A stretch of DNA of 64,000 nt from Mycobacterium sp. WUMAC-067 (GCF_020217485.1 NZ_JAEKMI010000017.1:1-64000), one strand, 5' to 3'; counted from the first letter of the stretch, positions 45,691 through 54,806 are shown. Translations and numbers: made by a program. Notes: a model not told the origin generated them from the sequence alone.

Positions 45691-46623
45691 ATGGCCTCAG
45701 CGCAACAGGTCAGCGAATTCGAGTCGTTGCGACCGCATCTCATGTCGGTCGCCTACCGGCTGACCGGTACCGTCGCCGACGCCGAGGACATCGTCCAGGA
45801 TGCCTGGCTGCGCTGGAACCGGCAGAACCCCGAAAAGGGAACAGAGATCACCGACCTGCGGGCGTGGTTGACGACGGTGGTGAGCAGGCTGGGCCTGGAC
45901 AGGCTGCGCTCGGCCGCGCACCGTCGCGAGACCTACACCGGGAACTGGCTGCCCGAGCCGGTCGTCACCGGTTTCGGCCCCCCTGCTTCCGAAGCCGATC
46001 CGCTGTCCGCGGTGGTGGCCGGAGAAGACGCCCGGTTCGTGGCGATGGTGGTGCTGGAGCGGCTCTCACCGGATCAGCGGGTCGCGTTCGTCTTGCACGA
46101 CGGGTTCGACGTGCCGTTCGCGGACGTGGCCGTGGCCCTGGGCACCAGCGAGGCCGCCGCCCGGCAGCTGGCCTCCCGGGCGCGTAAGGCCGTCGCGGCC
46201 GAGCCGCCGCCCGAACCCGACCCGTCGCACAACGAGGTGGTGGGAAAGTTGTTGGCCGCCATGGCCACCGGCGATCTGGAGGCCGTGGTCTCCTTGCTGC
46301 ACCCGGACGTCGTCTTCACCGGCGATTCGAATGGCAAGGCGCCCACGGCGGTTCAGGTCATCCACGGCCCGGACAAGGTGGTCCGGTTCATGCTCGGCCT
46401 GGCAAACCGCTATGGGCCCGCCTTCTACACGTCCTATCAACCGGGACTGGTCAACGGCGAGCTGGGCATCTACACCGCCGGCTTCCCCGCCGCCGAGGGC
46501 TACCGCGAGATGTGCCCGCGGATCATGGCGATGACGGTGCGCGACGGAAAGGTCTGCGCCCTCTGGGATGTCGCCAACCCGGACAAGTTCACCGGGTCTC
46601 CGCTGCGGCGAGAGCGGCCTTAA
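45691..46623 (+). CDS. sigJ: ECF sigma factor SigJ (ECF41-like, with C-terminal SnoaL domain)
   Basis: A 310-residue sigma factor matching Rv3328c. Region 2 includes LMSVAYRLTGTVADAEDIVQDAWLRW (about 17-42), and region 4 includes LSPDQRVAFVLHDGFDVPFADVAVALGTSEAAARQLASRARKAV (about 130-173). The C-terminal SnoaL-like domain, which in this ECF group acts as a fused regulator, ends WDVANPDKFTGSPLRRERP. No anti-sigma gene is adjacent, as is typical for the group. TAGGCT lies 7 nt before the ATG, so the mRNA may be leaderless. It is followed after 34 nt by a gene for a flavin/F420-type oxidoreductase, a possible target or partner. Confidence 0.92.
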   Translation: MASAQQVSEFESLRPHLMSVAYRLTGTVADAEDIVQDAWLRWNRQNPEKGTEITDLRAWLTTVVSRLGLDRLRSAAHRRETYTGNWLPEPVVTGFGPPASEADPLSAVVAGEDARFVAMVVLERLSPDQRVAFVLHDGFDVPFADVAVALGTSEAAARQLASRARKAVAAEPPPEPDPSHNEVVGKLLAAMATGDLEAVVSLLHPDVVFTGDSNGKAPTAVQVIHGPDKVVRFMLGLANRYGPAFYTSYQPGLVNGELGIYTAGFPAAEGYREMCPRIMAMTVRDGKVCALWDVANPDKFTGSPLRRERP

Positions 46624-46657
46624 GTCCGTCGAGTCAGGCGCAGATTGGAGAGAGCAC

Positions 46658-47152
46658 ATGGCCGGCAGTGTCGCCGAGACGATGGGCAAATTGATGTTCC
46701 GCGGTATGGACAAGATCCGCCACCGCAGCGCCTTCGACGTCGGCGCTGCGACTCCACGAGGCAAGGACTTCACCGGTTTCGACCAAACGCGGCAAATCTT
46801 GCTGGTGACGTTCAAGCGTTCCGGCGAGGCGATGCCGAGCCCCATCAATCACGGTGTCGCCGACGGAAAGATCTACGTGCGAACGGATGCCTCCACCGGA
46901 AAGGTGAAGCGGATCAACAACAATCCGCGTGTCGTTGTGGTGCCGAGCGGTCTCCGCGGCAAGCCCAAGGGGCAAGCGGTGGCCGGGATAGCCAGGATTT
47001 TGCCCGAGTCCGAACATGCCCACGCGTACAAGGTCATTGCGGCAAACTGGAGCCTGCCGATGAAATTGTTCGAGCGCAGTCTGGACAAGGGCAGCGCGGC
47101 GTTCGGTATCCCGACCACCTACATCGAGATCGAACCCGCCCAAGAGGGTTAA
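46658..47152 (+). CDS. PPOX-class (F420/FMN-type) oxidoreductase-like protein
   Basis: A 164-residue split-barrel protein of the PPOX type. It shows ILLVTFKRSGEAMPSPINHGVADGKIYVRTDASTGKVKRINNNPRV in three consecutive pieces (about residues 47-92), the usual cofactor-site layout. The C-terminal helix and strand end IPTTYIEIEP. Cofactor F420 or FMN is expected; the substrate is unknown. ATG 46658 is chosen because GGAGAG precedes it, although the frame is open upstream to 46568. It probably belongs to a transcription unit with sigJ. ECF41-type sigma factors are often linked to oxidoreductase or carboxymuconolactone decarboxylase-like genes, and one of the latter lies next, convergently. Confidence 0.75.
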   Translation: MAGSVAETMGKLMFRGMDKIRHRSAFDVGAATPRGKDFTGFDQTRQILLVTFKRSGEAMPSPINHGVADGKIYVRTDASTGKVKRINNNPRVVVVPSGLRGKPKGQAVAGIARILPESEHAHAYKVIAANWSLPMKLFERSLDKGSAAFGIPTTYIEIEPAQEG

Positions 47153-47172
47153 TCAGGCCACGCCCTGGTTTG

Positions 47173-47802
47173 CTAGCCCACGGGCGACGACCCGCTGCGC
47201 CCGGCTACGCCGCGCTTGCGATCGTCGCTAGCCCACGGGATCCGGCACGCGTCACCGGAATTGAAACCCTGCTCGGTGATGCCCAGCGCGGAATTCACCC
47301 GCGCCCGCTTGTTCTCCAACCCGATCTGGTAGGTCAGTTCGAACACCCCGGCGTCGCCGAAGCGGGCCCGCAGATCGTCGACCTGCTCGTCGGTGACGGT
47401 GTGCGGGTCGCTGGTCATCGCGTCGGCATACGCGATGGCGGCGCGCTCGTCGTCGTTGAAGGCCGGCGAGGTGGCGTAGTCGTCGATCTCCTTGAGCCGC
47501 TCCACGTCCAGGCCGTCCAGACGCTGCAGCATCGATCCGAAGTCGACGCACCACGAGCAGCCGATCTGCCGCGCGGTCCACAGCACCGCCAGCTCACGCA
47601 CGCTGGCCGGCAGCGTTTTCGACGCCCGCTCGACCATCGTCTCGTGTATGGCGCTGGCGATCATCAGCTTGCGGTGGTGGGCGGCCACGGCGAACGGTTC
47701 GGGAACTTGGCCGTAGCGCCGCCTGGCGACGCGGTACATCGCCCGGATCAGCAATCCGGCGCGCTTGGGGGGCAGGGGCTCGATGCGGGTTTTCTGTGTC
47801 AT
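47173..47802 (-). CDS. Carboxymuconolactone decarboxylase/AhpD-like protein
   Basis: A 209-residue protein with the CMD/AhpD fold. The redox-type motif CSWC lies in RQIGCSWCVDFGSML (about residues 78-92), with a conserved Glu upstream (SVRELAVLWTA) and DDERAAIAYADAMTSDP following. Such proteins are peroxidase or antioxidant partners. It is convergent with the sigJ-oxidoreductase pair, and ECF41-type sigma factors commonly neighbour this family. The last 18 residues (SDDRKRGVAGRSGSSPVG) are encoded by a copy of a dispersed repeat, so the native C-terminus has been replaced. ATG 47802 is chosen; the frame extends upstream without family-like sequence. Confidence 0.82.
   Translation of the reverse strand: MTQKTRIEPLPPKRAGLLIRAMYRVARRRYGQVPEPFAVAAHHRKLMIASAIHETMVERASKTLPASVRELAVLWTARQIGCSWCVDFGSMLQRLDGLDVERLKEIDDYATSPAFNDDERAAIAYADAMTSDPHTVTDEQVDDLRARFGDAGVFELTYQIGLENKRARVNSALGITEQGFNSGDACRIPWASDDRKRGVAGRSGSSPVG
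47185..47226 (-). repeat. Dispersed repeat, copy B, flanked by 13-bp direct repeats
   Basis: A 42-bp copy of the dispersed repeat (minus strand core GATCGCAAGCGCGGCG, then AGCCGGGCGCAGCGGGTCG) sits exactly between two perfect copies of GCTAGCCCACGGG (47172-47184 and 47227-47239). It forms the 3' end of the AhpD-like gene and supplies its stop codon. The flanking duplication looks like an insertion footprint. Confidence 0.7.
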
Positions 47803-47897
47803 ACCCGTCAGACGAGACAGCCCGGCGATGTGTGACGAGCAGACGCGGAATCGCATGTTCGGGGGCCGAACCGTGCGATTCTGCGTCTGGTGGCCGA

Positions 47898-48695
47898 TCA
47901 GCGCGAGAACATGATCGCGCGCTTGACCTCTTGGATCGCCTTGGTGATCTGGATGCCGCGCGGGCAGGCCTCGGTGCAGTTGAACGTGGTGCGGCACCGC
48001 CACACGCCGTCGACCTCGTTGAGAATGTCCAGGCGCTCGGCGGCGGCCTCGTCGCGGCTGTCGAAGATGAAACGGTGCGCGTTGACGATCGCCGCCGGGC
48101 CGTAGTAGCTGCCCTCGTGCCAGAAGATCGGGCAGCTGGTGGTGCACGCCGCGCACAGGATGCACTTGGTGGTGTCGTCGTAGCGGGCGCGGTCGGCCGG
48201 GCTCTGAATGCGTTCGCGCGTCGGCGGGTTGCCGGTGGTGATCAGGTACGGCTTGACCGCGCGGTAGGCGTCGAAGAACGGCTCCATGTCGACCACCAGG
48301 TCCTTTTCGACCGGCAGCCCGCGGATCGGCTCGACCGTGATGGTCAGCGACTTGCCCGCCTTCTTCGGAAGCAGGTCGCGCATCAGCACCTTGCACGCCA
48401 GCCGGTTGACGCCGTTGATCCGCATGGCGTCCGAGCCGCACACACCGTGCGCGCAGGACCGGCGGAAGGTCAGCGTCCCGTCCAGGTAGCTCTTGATGTA
48501 GATCAGCAGGTTCAGCATCCGGTCGCTGGGCAGGCAGGGCACCCGAAAGCTTTGCCAGCCACCGGTTTCCGCGTAGGCATCGGGCTGATCGGGGTTGAAC
48601 CGGGCGATCTTGACGGTCACCATCACCGCCTCGTCGGGAACCGGCGGCAGGGGCGGTTCCAGGCTCTCCACCTGCGGCTCTGCAACGTCCGTCAT
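47898..48695 (-). CDS. sdhB: Succinate dehydrogenase iron-sulfur subunit
   Basis: A 265-residue SdhB matching Rv3319. It carries electrons from the flavoprotein to the quinone site through three clusters. The 2Fe-2S ligands lie in RRSCAHGVCGSDAMRINGVNRLAC (about 79-102). The 4Fe-4S and 3Fe-4S ligands lie in CILCAACTTSCP and CRTTFNCTEACPRGI. The second position of the first motif is Ser-Asp instead of a fourth nearby Cys, a known variation. ATG overlaps the sdhA stop codon (ATGA). It is the last gene of sdhCDAB. Confidence 0.95.
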   Translation of the reverse strand: MTDVAEPQVESLEPPLPPVPDEAVMVTVKIARFNPDQPDAYAETGGWQSFRVPCLPSDRMLNLLIYIKSYLDGTLTFRRSCAHGVCGSDAMRINGVNRLACKVLMRDLLPKKAGKSLTITVEPIRGLPVEKDLVVDMEPFFDAYRAVKPYLITTGNPPTRERIQSPADRARYDDTTKCILCAACTTSCPIFWHEGSYYGPAAIVNAHRFIFDSRDEAAAERLDILNEVDGVWRCRTTFNCTEACPRGIQITKAIQEVKRAIMFSR

Positions 48696-50449
48696 CAGTA
48701 CTTCCGCTCCTTGGGTTCGTAGCGCGTCTGCACCACGGGTTTGAAGTCCAGCGCGATGTCGCTCAGCAGATCGCTGCCCTGCTTGTAGGCCATGGTGTGG
48801 CGCATGTAGTTGACGTCGTCACGATTGGGGTAGTCCTCGCGGGCGTGCCCGCCGCGAGACTCCTTGCGGTTCAGCGCGCCGACCACGGTGACCTCGGCCA
48901 GCTCCAGCAAAAAGCCCAGCTCGATGGCCTCCAGTAGATCGCTGTTGAATCGTTTCCCCTTGTCGTGCACGGTGATTCGGGAATACCGCTCCTTCAACGC
49001 GTGGATGTCGGTCAGCGCCTGCTTGAGCGTTTCCTCGGTGCGGAACACCGCGGCGTTGTTGTCCATCGACTGCTGCAACGCGTTGCGGATGTCGGCGACG
49101 CGCTCGTTGCCGTGCTCGCTCAGGATGTCGCCCACCCAGCTGACGACCATGGCCGCCGGCTCCGGCGGCATGTCGACGAAGTCGTGCCCCCGTGCGTAAT
49201 TGGCGGCGGCGATGCCGGCCCGGCGGCCAAACACGTTGATGTCCAGCAGCGAGTTGGTGCCCAGCCGGTTGGCGCCGTGTACCGACACGCACGCGCACTC
49301 GCCCGCCGCGTACAGCCCCGGGACTGTGGAGGTGTTGTCCCGCAACACCTGTCCGGTGACGGTGGTGGGGATGCCGCCCATCACGTAGTGACACGTCGGG
49401 TACACCGGGACCAGCTCGTGCACCGGGTCCACACCCAGATAGGTGCGGGCGAACTCGGTGATGTCGGGCAGCTTCGCCGCGAGCACATCCTCACCGAGGT
49501 GGCGGACGTCGATGTAGACGTAGTCCTTGTGCGGGCCGGCGCCGCGGCCCTCCAGGACCTCCAAAACCATTGAGCGGGCGACGATGTCGCGCGGTGCCAG
49601 GTCGACGATCGTCGGGGCGTAGCGTTCCATGAACCGCTCACCCTCGCCGTTGAGCAGCCGGCCACCCTCGCCGCGCACGGCCTCGGAGATCAGGATGCCC
49701 AAACCGGCCAATCCGGTCGGATGGAACTGGTGAAACTCCATGTCCTCCAACGGAAGCCCCTTGCGGAAGACGATGCCGATGCCGTCACCGGTCAGGGTGT
49801 GCGCGTTGGAGGTGGTCTTGTACATCCGGCCCGACCCGCCGGTCGCGAGGACGATCGCCTTGGCGTGGAAGACGTGGATCTCGCCGGTGGCAAGCTCGTA
49901 GGCGACCACACCGGTGGCCACCGGCCCGCTCGGCGTTTGGGTGAGCACCAGGTCCAGCGCGTAGAACTCGTTGAAGAACTGCACGTCGTGGCGGACGCAG
50001 TTCTGATACAGCGTCTGCAGGATCATGTGGCCGGTGCGGTCGGCGGCGTAACAGGACCGGCGCACCGGGGCCTTGCCGTGGTCGCGGGTGTGCCCGCCGA
50101 AGCGCCGCTGGTCGATGCGGCCCTCGGGGGTGCGGTTGAACGGCATCCCCATCTTTTCCAGGTCGAGCACCGCGTCGATGGCTTCCTTGCACATGATCTC
50201 CACCGCGTCCTGGTCGGCCAGGTAGTCGCCGCCCTTGACGGTGTCGAAGGTGTGCCATTCCCAGTTGTCCTCTTCGACGTTGGCCAGCGCCGCGCACATG
50301 CCGCCCTGGGCGGCGCCGGTGTGGCTGCGGGTCGGGTAGAGCTTGGTCAGCACCGCGGTGCGCACCCGCGGACCCGCCTCGACCGCGGCGCGCATGCCCG
50401 CACCCCCCGCACCGACGATCACCACGTCGTATCGGTGTTGCTGGATCAT
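48695..50449 (-). CDS. sdhA: Succinate dehydrogenase flavoprotein subunit
   Basis: A 584-residue SdhA matching Rv3318 that oxidises succinate to fumarate. The FAD-binding VVIVGAGGAGMRAAVEAG (about 9-26) is followed by TRSHTGAAQGGMCAAL, in which His43 is the covalent FAD attachment site. HPTGLAGLGILISEAVRGEGGRLLN, the active-site Arg region and RKESRGGHAREDYPNRDD follow. It starts 3 nt after sdhD and overlaps sdhB. Confidence 0.96.
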   Translation of the reverse strand: MIQQHRYDVVIVGAGGAGMRAAVEAGPRVRTAVLTKLYPTRSHTGAAQGGMCAALANVEEDNWEWHTFDTVKGGDYLADQDAVEIMCKEAIDAVLDLEKMGMPFNRTPEGRIDQRRFGGHTRDHGKAPVRRSCYAADRTGHMILQTLYQNCVRHDVQFFNEFYALDLVLTQTPSGPVATGVVAYELATGEIHVFHAKAIVLATGGSGRMYKTTSNAHTLTGDGIGIVFRKGLPLEDMEFHQFHPTGLAGLGILISEAVRGEGGRLLNGEGERFMERYAPTIVDLAPRDIVARSMVLEVLEGRGAGPHKDYVYIDVRHLGEDVLAAKLPDITEFARTYLGVDPVHELVPVYPTCHYVMGGIPTTVTGQVLRDNTSTVPGLYAAGECACVSVHGANRLGTNSLLDINVFGRRAGIAAANYARGHDFVDMPPEPAAMVVSWVGDILSEHGNERVADIRNALQQSMDNNAAVFRTEETLKQALTDIHALKERYSRITVHDKGKRFNSDLLEAIELGFLLELAEVTVVGALNRKESRGGHAREDYPNRDDVNYMRHTMAYKQGSDLLSDIALDFKPVVQTRYEPKERKY

Positions 50450-50452
50450 CGG

Positions 50453-50923
50453 TCAGCCTCCGATATTCGGGTCGAATGTCAGCAGCACGTAGGTGCCCAG
50501 CACCAGCGTGAACCCCATCGACAGCAACAGCAGGCTGTTGAGCCAGAACCGGGTGCTGTCCTTGCGGCTGTAGTCGTCGATGATGGTGCGCAGGCCGTTG
50601 CCGCCGTGCAGCTGCGCCAGCCACAGCAGCGCCAGGTCCCAGAACTGCCAGAACGGCGACGCCCAGCGCTGCGCCACGTAGTTGAAGTCGATGCGGTACA
50701 CGCCGTTGTCCCACATCAGCATGATGAACAGGTGGCCGATCGCCAGCACGAACAGCGCGATGCCCGAGAACCGCATGAACAGCCAGGCGAACTTCTCGAA
50801 GTTGGGGATGCCGGCCCGGCGCCGCGGCGAGCGGGGATTGTCCAAGCTGGCGGGTCGGTCGTAGAAGCGCTGTTTGACGGGCGCGGTCTGGCCGCGCGTC
50901 AGCTGAAGGTCGGGGCTGCTCAT
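50453..50923 (-). CDS. sdhD: Succinate dehydrogenase membrane anchor subunit D
   Basis: A 156-residue three-helix anchor matching Rv3317. The basic N-terminal part (PASLDNPRSPRRRAG, then IPNFEKFAWLFMRFSG) leads into helices FSGIALFVLAIGHLFIMLMW, FWQFWDLALLWLAQLHGGNG and FWLNSLLLLSMGFTLVLGTYVLL. HLFIMLMW supplies a likely haem-ligand histidine. The ATG overlaps the sdhC stop codon (ATGA). The frame extends upstream into sdhC, but this start gives the Rv3317-like protein. Confidence 0.93.
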   Translation of the reverse strand: MSSPDLQLTRGQTAPVKQRFYDRPASLDNPRSPRRRAGIPNFEKFAWLFMRFSGIALFVLAIGHLFIMLMWDNGVYRIDFNYVAQRWASPFWQFWDLALLWLAQLHGGNGLRTIIDDYSRKDSTRFWLNSLLLLSMGFTLVLGTYVLLTFDPNIGG

Positions 50924-51357
50924 CGGAAGTGCTCCATCATGTGGATGACGGTCACGACGCCGGCCGGGACCATCAGCAGCAGGAACACGACGCCGACGAT
51001 CCAGAACATCAGCCGCTGGTAACGCGGCCCCTCGGACCAGAAGTCGATCAGGATCACCCGGATGCCGTTCAGGCCGTGGAAGAGCACGGCGGCGATCAGG
51101 CCGTATTCCATCAGGCCGACGATCGGCATCTGATAGTCGTGGATCACCGCGTTGTAGGTCTGCGGGCTCACCCGCAGCATCGCGGCGTCCAGGACGTGCA
51201 CGAACAGGAAAAAGAAGATCGTCGCGCCGCTGATGCGATGCAAAACCCACGACCACATGCCGGGATCGCCCCGGTACAGGGTCCGCGGCGGCCTGCGTTT
51301 GCGCGAGGTAGCCGGTACGGGCGCCGCCGGATCCGCGGTTGTCGGTTGTGTAGTCAC
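50920..51357 (-). CDS. sdhC: Succinate dehydrogenase cytochrome b556 subunit
   Basis: A 145-residue SdhC with three helices: SGATIFFFLFVHVLDAAML, MEYGLIAAVLFHGLNGIRVILI and LMFWIVGVVFLLLMVPAGVVTVI. The family segment MWSWVLHRISGATIFFFLFVH and the HGLNGIR motif are present. GTG 51357 (MTTQPTTADP), preceded by GAGGA, is used. The annotated M. tuberculosis start at the internal MWSW would give only about 112 residues and omit the TLYRGDPG segment conserved in other actinobacterial SdhC proteins. It is the first gene of the sdh operon. Confidence 0.9.
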   Translation of the reverse strand: MTTQPTTADPAAPVPATSRKRRPPRTLYRGDPGMWSWVLHRISGATIFFFLFVHVLDAAMLRVSPQTYNAVIHDYQMPIVGLMEYGLIAAVLFHGLNGIRVILIDFWSEGPRYQRLMFWIVGVVFLLLMVPAGVVTVIHMMEHFR

Positions 51358-51541
51358 CCCAGTCCTCACCAGCCTTCTTGCGACTTTCATGCGACCCTCT
51401 TGCGGCATAGCGCGACAGTCACGCCGGGCACTTGAGCTTAGCTCGCACACGGTGTGGGTTGCGCCAATGTCCGTCAAGCGAAATGCCGTTTTGCGGCTAG
51501 GGTGACTGTCGGAAACGGCCATGGATGAGCGGGGTTGCGCG

Positions 51542-51943
51542 ATGCCGGAGATCGACTGGAATACGCTGCGGGACAAGGCGATCCAGGTATCCGCGGGGGC
51601 CTACGCACCGTACTCGCGGTTCCGGGTCGGTGCGGCCGCGCTGGTCGACGATCACCGGGTGGTCACCGGGTGCAATGTGGAGAACATCTCATATGGCCTT
51701 GGTCTCTGTGCCGAGTGCGCCGTGGTGTGCGCCCTGCATTCGACCGGCGGCGGCCGGCTGGTCGCGCTGGCGTGCGTGGATCAGCGGGGATCGGCGCTCA
51801 TGCCGTGTGGGAGATGCCGCCAGGTGCTGCTGGAACACGGGGGCCCCGAGTTGCTGATCGACCATCCGGGCGGACCGCGCCGCCTAGGCGACCTGCTGCC
51901 CGACGCCTTCGGCCCTGACGACCTGGCCGCGGGGCGCGGCTGA
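51542..51943 (+). CDS. cdd: Cytidine deaminase
   Basis: A 133-residue homotetrameric-type cytidine deaminase matching Rv3315c, converting cytidine and deoxycytidine to uridine forms. The zinc site has CAECAVVCALH (Cys and catalytic Glu, about 52-62) and PCGRCRQVL (two Cys). GCNVENISYGLGLCAE binds the nucleoside. ATG 51542 aligns with Rv3315c; an in-frame ATG at 51521 would add seven residues. TAGGGT (51498-51503) is a candidate -10 box. Its stop overlaps the deoA start (TGATG). Confidence 0.93.
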   Translation: MPEIDWNTLRDKAIQVSAGAYAPYSRFRVGAAALVDDHRVVTGCNVENISYGLGLCAECAVVCALHSTGGGRLVALACVDQRGSALMPCGRCRQVLLEHGGPELLIDHPGGPRRLGDLLPDAFGPDDLAAGRG

Positions 51944-53226
51944 TGCCGCCCGCCTTCGACGCGCCCACGGTGATCAGGACCAAGCGCGACGGCGGCCGGT
52001 TGTCCGACACCGCCATCGACTGGGTCGTCGACGCCTACACCGCCGGCCGGGTGGCCGAGGAACAGATGGCGGCCCTGCTGATGGCGATCCTGTTGCGGGG
52101 CATGGATCGCGGCGAGACGGCCCGGTGGACGTCGGCGATGCTGGCCTCGGGTGAGCGGCTCGACTTCAGCGACCTCGGCGTGCCCACTGTCGACAAGCAC
52201 TCGACCGGCGGGGTGGGGGACAAGATCACCCTGCCCCTGGTGCCCGTCGTCGCCGCGTGCGGCGCGGCGGTGCCGCAGGCGTCGGGCCGCGGCCTCGGCC
52301 ACACCGGCGGCACCCTGGACAAGCTGGAATCCATCGCCGGGTTCACCGCCGCGCTGTCCAACCGGCAGGTGCGCGACCAACTGCGCGTCGTCGGCGCGGC
52401 CATCTTCGCCGCCGGTGACCTCGCCCCGGCCGACGCCAAGCTGTACGCGCTGCGCGACATCACCGCCACCGTCGAGTCGCTGCCGCTGATCGCCAGCTCG
52501 GTGATGAGCAAGAAGCTGGCCGAGGGCGCCGGCGCGCTGGTGCTCGACGTGAAGGTCGGTTCGGGGGCGTTCACCGACTCGGAGGCGCAGTCCCGCGAGC
52601 TGGCGCGCACCATGGTCGAGCTGGGCGCCGCGCACGGGGTGCCCACCCGCGCGCTGCTGACGGACATGAACCGCCCGCTGGGCGCGACCGTCGGCAACGC
52701 CCTCGAGGTCGCCGAGGCGCTCGAGGTGCTGGCCGGGGGCGGCCCGCCCGACGTGGTCGAGCTGACGGTGCGGCTGGCCTGCGAGATGCTCGAGCTGGCC
52801 GGGATCGACGGCCGCGATCCCGCCGAGACGCTGCGCGACGGCACCGCGATGGACCGGTTTCGCCGGCTCATCGCCGCCCAGGGCGGTGATTTGTCGGTGC
52901 CGCTGCCGGTCGGTCGGCATGCCGAGACCGTGACCGCCGCCCGGGGCGGCACAATGGGTGATATCGACGCGATGGCAGTGGGGCTGGCGGCTTGGCGGCT
53001 CGGTGCGGGCAGATCCCGTCCGGGCGAGCACGTGCAGTTGGGCGCCGGGATCCGGGTGCACCGCCGCCCCGGCGAACCGGTCACGGCCGGCGAGCCGCTG
53101 TTCACCCTCTACACCGACACCCCGGAGCGCTTCGGCGCGGCGCTCGCCGAGCTGGACGGCGGCTTCAGCGTCGGCGACACGGCCCCGGCTCCCCGGCCGC
53201 TGATCATCGATCGGGTTGTCGCATGA
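51943..53226 (+). CDS. deoA: Thymidine phosphorylase
   Basis: A 427-residue pyrimidine-nucleoside phosphorylase matching Rv3314c that splits thymidine and deoxyuridine to base plus deoxyribose-1-phosphate. The phosphate- and nucleoside-binding [19 protein letters not shown] (about 81-99), the signature [21 protein letters not shown] (about 111-131) and [19 protein letters not shown] are intact. It overlaps cdd by one nucleotide and add by four, forming a tight three-gene salvage operon. Confidence 0.95.
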   Translation: MPPAFDAPTVIRTKRDGGRLSDTAIDWVVDAYTAGRVAEEQMAALLMAILLRGMDRGETARWTSAMLASGERLDFSDLGVPTVDKHSTGGVGDKITLPLVPVVAACGAAVPQASGRGLGHTGGTLDKLESIAGFTAALSNRQVRDQLRVVGAAIFAAGDLAPADAKLYALRDITATVESLPLIASSVMSKKLAEGAGALVLDVKVGSGAFTDSEAQSRELARTMVELGAAHGVPTRALLTDMNRPLGATVGNALEVAEALEVLAGGGPPDVVELTVRLACEMLELAGIDGRDPAETLRDGTAMDRFRRLIAAQGGDLSVPLPVGRHAETVTAARGGTMGDIDAMAVGLAAWRLGAGRSRPGEHVQLGAGIRVHRRPGEPVTAGEPLFTLYTDTPERFGAALAELDGGFSVGDTAPAPRPLIIDRVVA

Positions 53227-54311
53227 CCGCGCCGCTGGGCCTGGAGCAGATCCGCAAGGCACCCAAGGCCCTGCTGCACGATCACCTCGACGGCGGGCTG
53301 CGCCCGTCGACCGTGCTCGAGATCGCCGGGCAGATCGGCTACGACGAGCTGCCCGCCACCGATGTCGACGAGCTGGCGACGTGGTTTCGCACGCGTTCGC
53401 ACAGCGGCTCGCTGGAGCGCTATCTGGAGCCGTTCTCACACACCGTCGCGGTGATGCAGACACCCGAGGCGCTGCATCGCGTCGCCTACGAATGCGTCGA
53501 AGACCTGGCCGCCGACTCGGTGGTCTACGCCGAGGTCCGGTTCGCGCCCGAGCTGCACATCGACCGCGGGATGTCCTTCGACGCGATCGTCGACGCCGTG
53601 CTGGCCGGATTCGCCGACGGCGAGAAGGCCTGTGCCGGCGCCGGCCGTCCGATCGTGGTGCGCCTGCTGGTCACCGCCATGCGGCACGCGGCGGTGTCCC
53701 GCGAGATCGCCGAGCTGGCAATCCGGTTCCGGGACAAGGGCGTTGTCGGCTTCGACATCGCCGGCGCCGAGGCCGGCAACCCGCCGACGCGCCACCTGGA
53801 TGCCTTCGAGTACATGCGAGACCACAACGCGCGCTTCACCATTCACGCCGGCGAGGCCTTCGGACTGCCGTCCATCCACGAGGCGATCGCGTTCTGCGGC
53901 GCCGACCGGCTGGGCCACGGGGTGCGGATCGTCGACGACATCGACGTGCTGCCCGACGGGCAGGTCCGGTTGGGTCAGCAGGCGGCGATCCTGCGGGACA
54001 AGCGAATTCCGCTGGAACTGTGTCCGAGCTCGAACGTGCAGACTGGCGCCGTCAAGAGCATCGCCGAGCATCCGTTCGATCTGCTGGCCCGCGCCCGGTT
54101 CCGGGTGACCGTCAACACCGACAACCGGTTGATGAGCGACACCTTCATGAGTCGGGAGATGCTGCGCCTCGTGGAGGCGTTCGGCTACGGCTGGAGCGAC
54201 CTCGAGCGGTTCACCATCAACGCGATGAAGTCCGCGTTCATCCCGTTCGACGAGCGGCTGGCGATCATCGACGAGGTGATCAAGCCGCGGTACGCGGTGT
54301 TGATCGGCTGA
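53223..54311 (+). CDS. add: Adenosine deaminase
   Basis: A 362-residue zinc amidohydrolase matching Rv3313c, converting adenosine or deoxyadenosine to inosine forms. The HxH motif is in [15 protein letters not shown] (about 18-32), in which HLDG replaces the more usual [37 protein letters not shown] with the zinc His and catalytic Glu, GHGVRI and [12 protein letters not shown] with the Asp follow. ATG 53223 overlaps the deoA stop (ATGA). The longer upstream frame is inside deoA and not used. Confidence 0.92.
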   Translation: MTAPLGLEQIRKAPKALLHDHLDGGLRPSTVLEIAGQIGYDELPATDVDELATWFRTRSHSGSLERYLEPFSHTVAVMQTPEALHRVAYECVEDLAADSVVYAEVRFAPELHIDRGMSFDAIVDAVLAGFADGEKACAGAGRPIVVRLLVTAMRHAAVSREIAELAIRFRDKGVVGFDIAGAEAGNPPTRHLDAFEYMRDHNARFTIHAGEAFGLPSIHEAIAFCGADRLGHGVRIVDDIDVLPDGQVRLGQQAAILRDKRIPLELCPSSNVQTGAVKSIAEHPFDLLARARFRVTVNTDNRLMSDTFMSREMLRLVEAFGYGWSDLERFTINAMKSAFIPFDERLAIIDEVIKPRYAVLIG

Positions 54312-54329
54312 GCCGCCGGCGCGGCGTTC

Positions 54330-54806
54330 TCAGATGTGCCCGGGCATCCCCATCGACGGGTCGGCCGCCGGCGCCATCGGCGGTGGCTCCACCATCGGCG
54401 GCGGGGCCATGGGCGGCGGTTCTATCGGCGCCGCGGCCATGGGCTCCGGGGGCGGCGGGGCGATGGGCGGCGCCGGGGGCGGCGGGGCGTACGGGCCGCC
54501 CGCGCACACCGGGTCGCTGGGCATGCTGATGCAGCTCAAGTCCGCGGGGCCGGTGGGAGCGCCGCCCATGGCGTAGGGGCCGCCCTGGCACTGCGCCAGC
54601 CCCGGCATCCCCGCACACCGGGGGTCCGACGGATTGGTGGGAAAGCCGGGATCGGGATCGTCGAGCGGCGCGGCGGGCGTGCGCGCGAAGCCGGGCGCCG
54701 CGTTCGCCGGGATGGTCGCGCCCGTCGCGGCCGTTCCCATAACCGCCACGGCCACAAGCGTTTTCGTCATTGCGCCGCGAAACCTCGAAGCCGTCAACCA
54801 GGTCAT
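54330..54806 (-). CDS. Secreted proline-rich protein
   Basis: A 158-residue exported protein. A signal sequence (MTKTLVAVAVMGTAATGATI then PANAAPG, from residue 13) is followed by a short domain with four cysteines (DPRCAGMPGLAQCQGGPY, LSCISMPSDPVCAGGPY). The tail is rich in Pro, Met and Ala (PPPPAPPIAPPPPEPMAA). ATG 54770 may be the true start because it gives a classic signal peptide. In M. tuberculosis the small secreted pilin-like gene Rv3312A (mtp) lies near this position, but the sequence here is not recognisably Mtp. Surface or cell-wall location is inferred. Confidence 0.7.
   Translation of the reverse strand: MTWLTASRFRGAMTKTLVAVAVMGTAATGATIPANAAPGFARTPAAPLDDPDPGFPTNPSDPRCAGMPGLAQCQGGPYAMGGAPTGPADLSCISMPSDPVCAGGPYAPPPPAPPIAPPPPEPMAAAPIEPPPMAPPPMVEPPPMAPAADPSMGMPGHI

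Noticed and set aside
47803..48441. A long N-terminal extension of the AhpD-like protein
   Set aside because: The extension is antisense-like sequence lying in another frame of sdhB; the family domain begins after ATG 47802.
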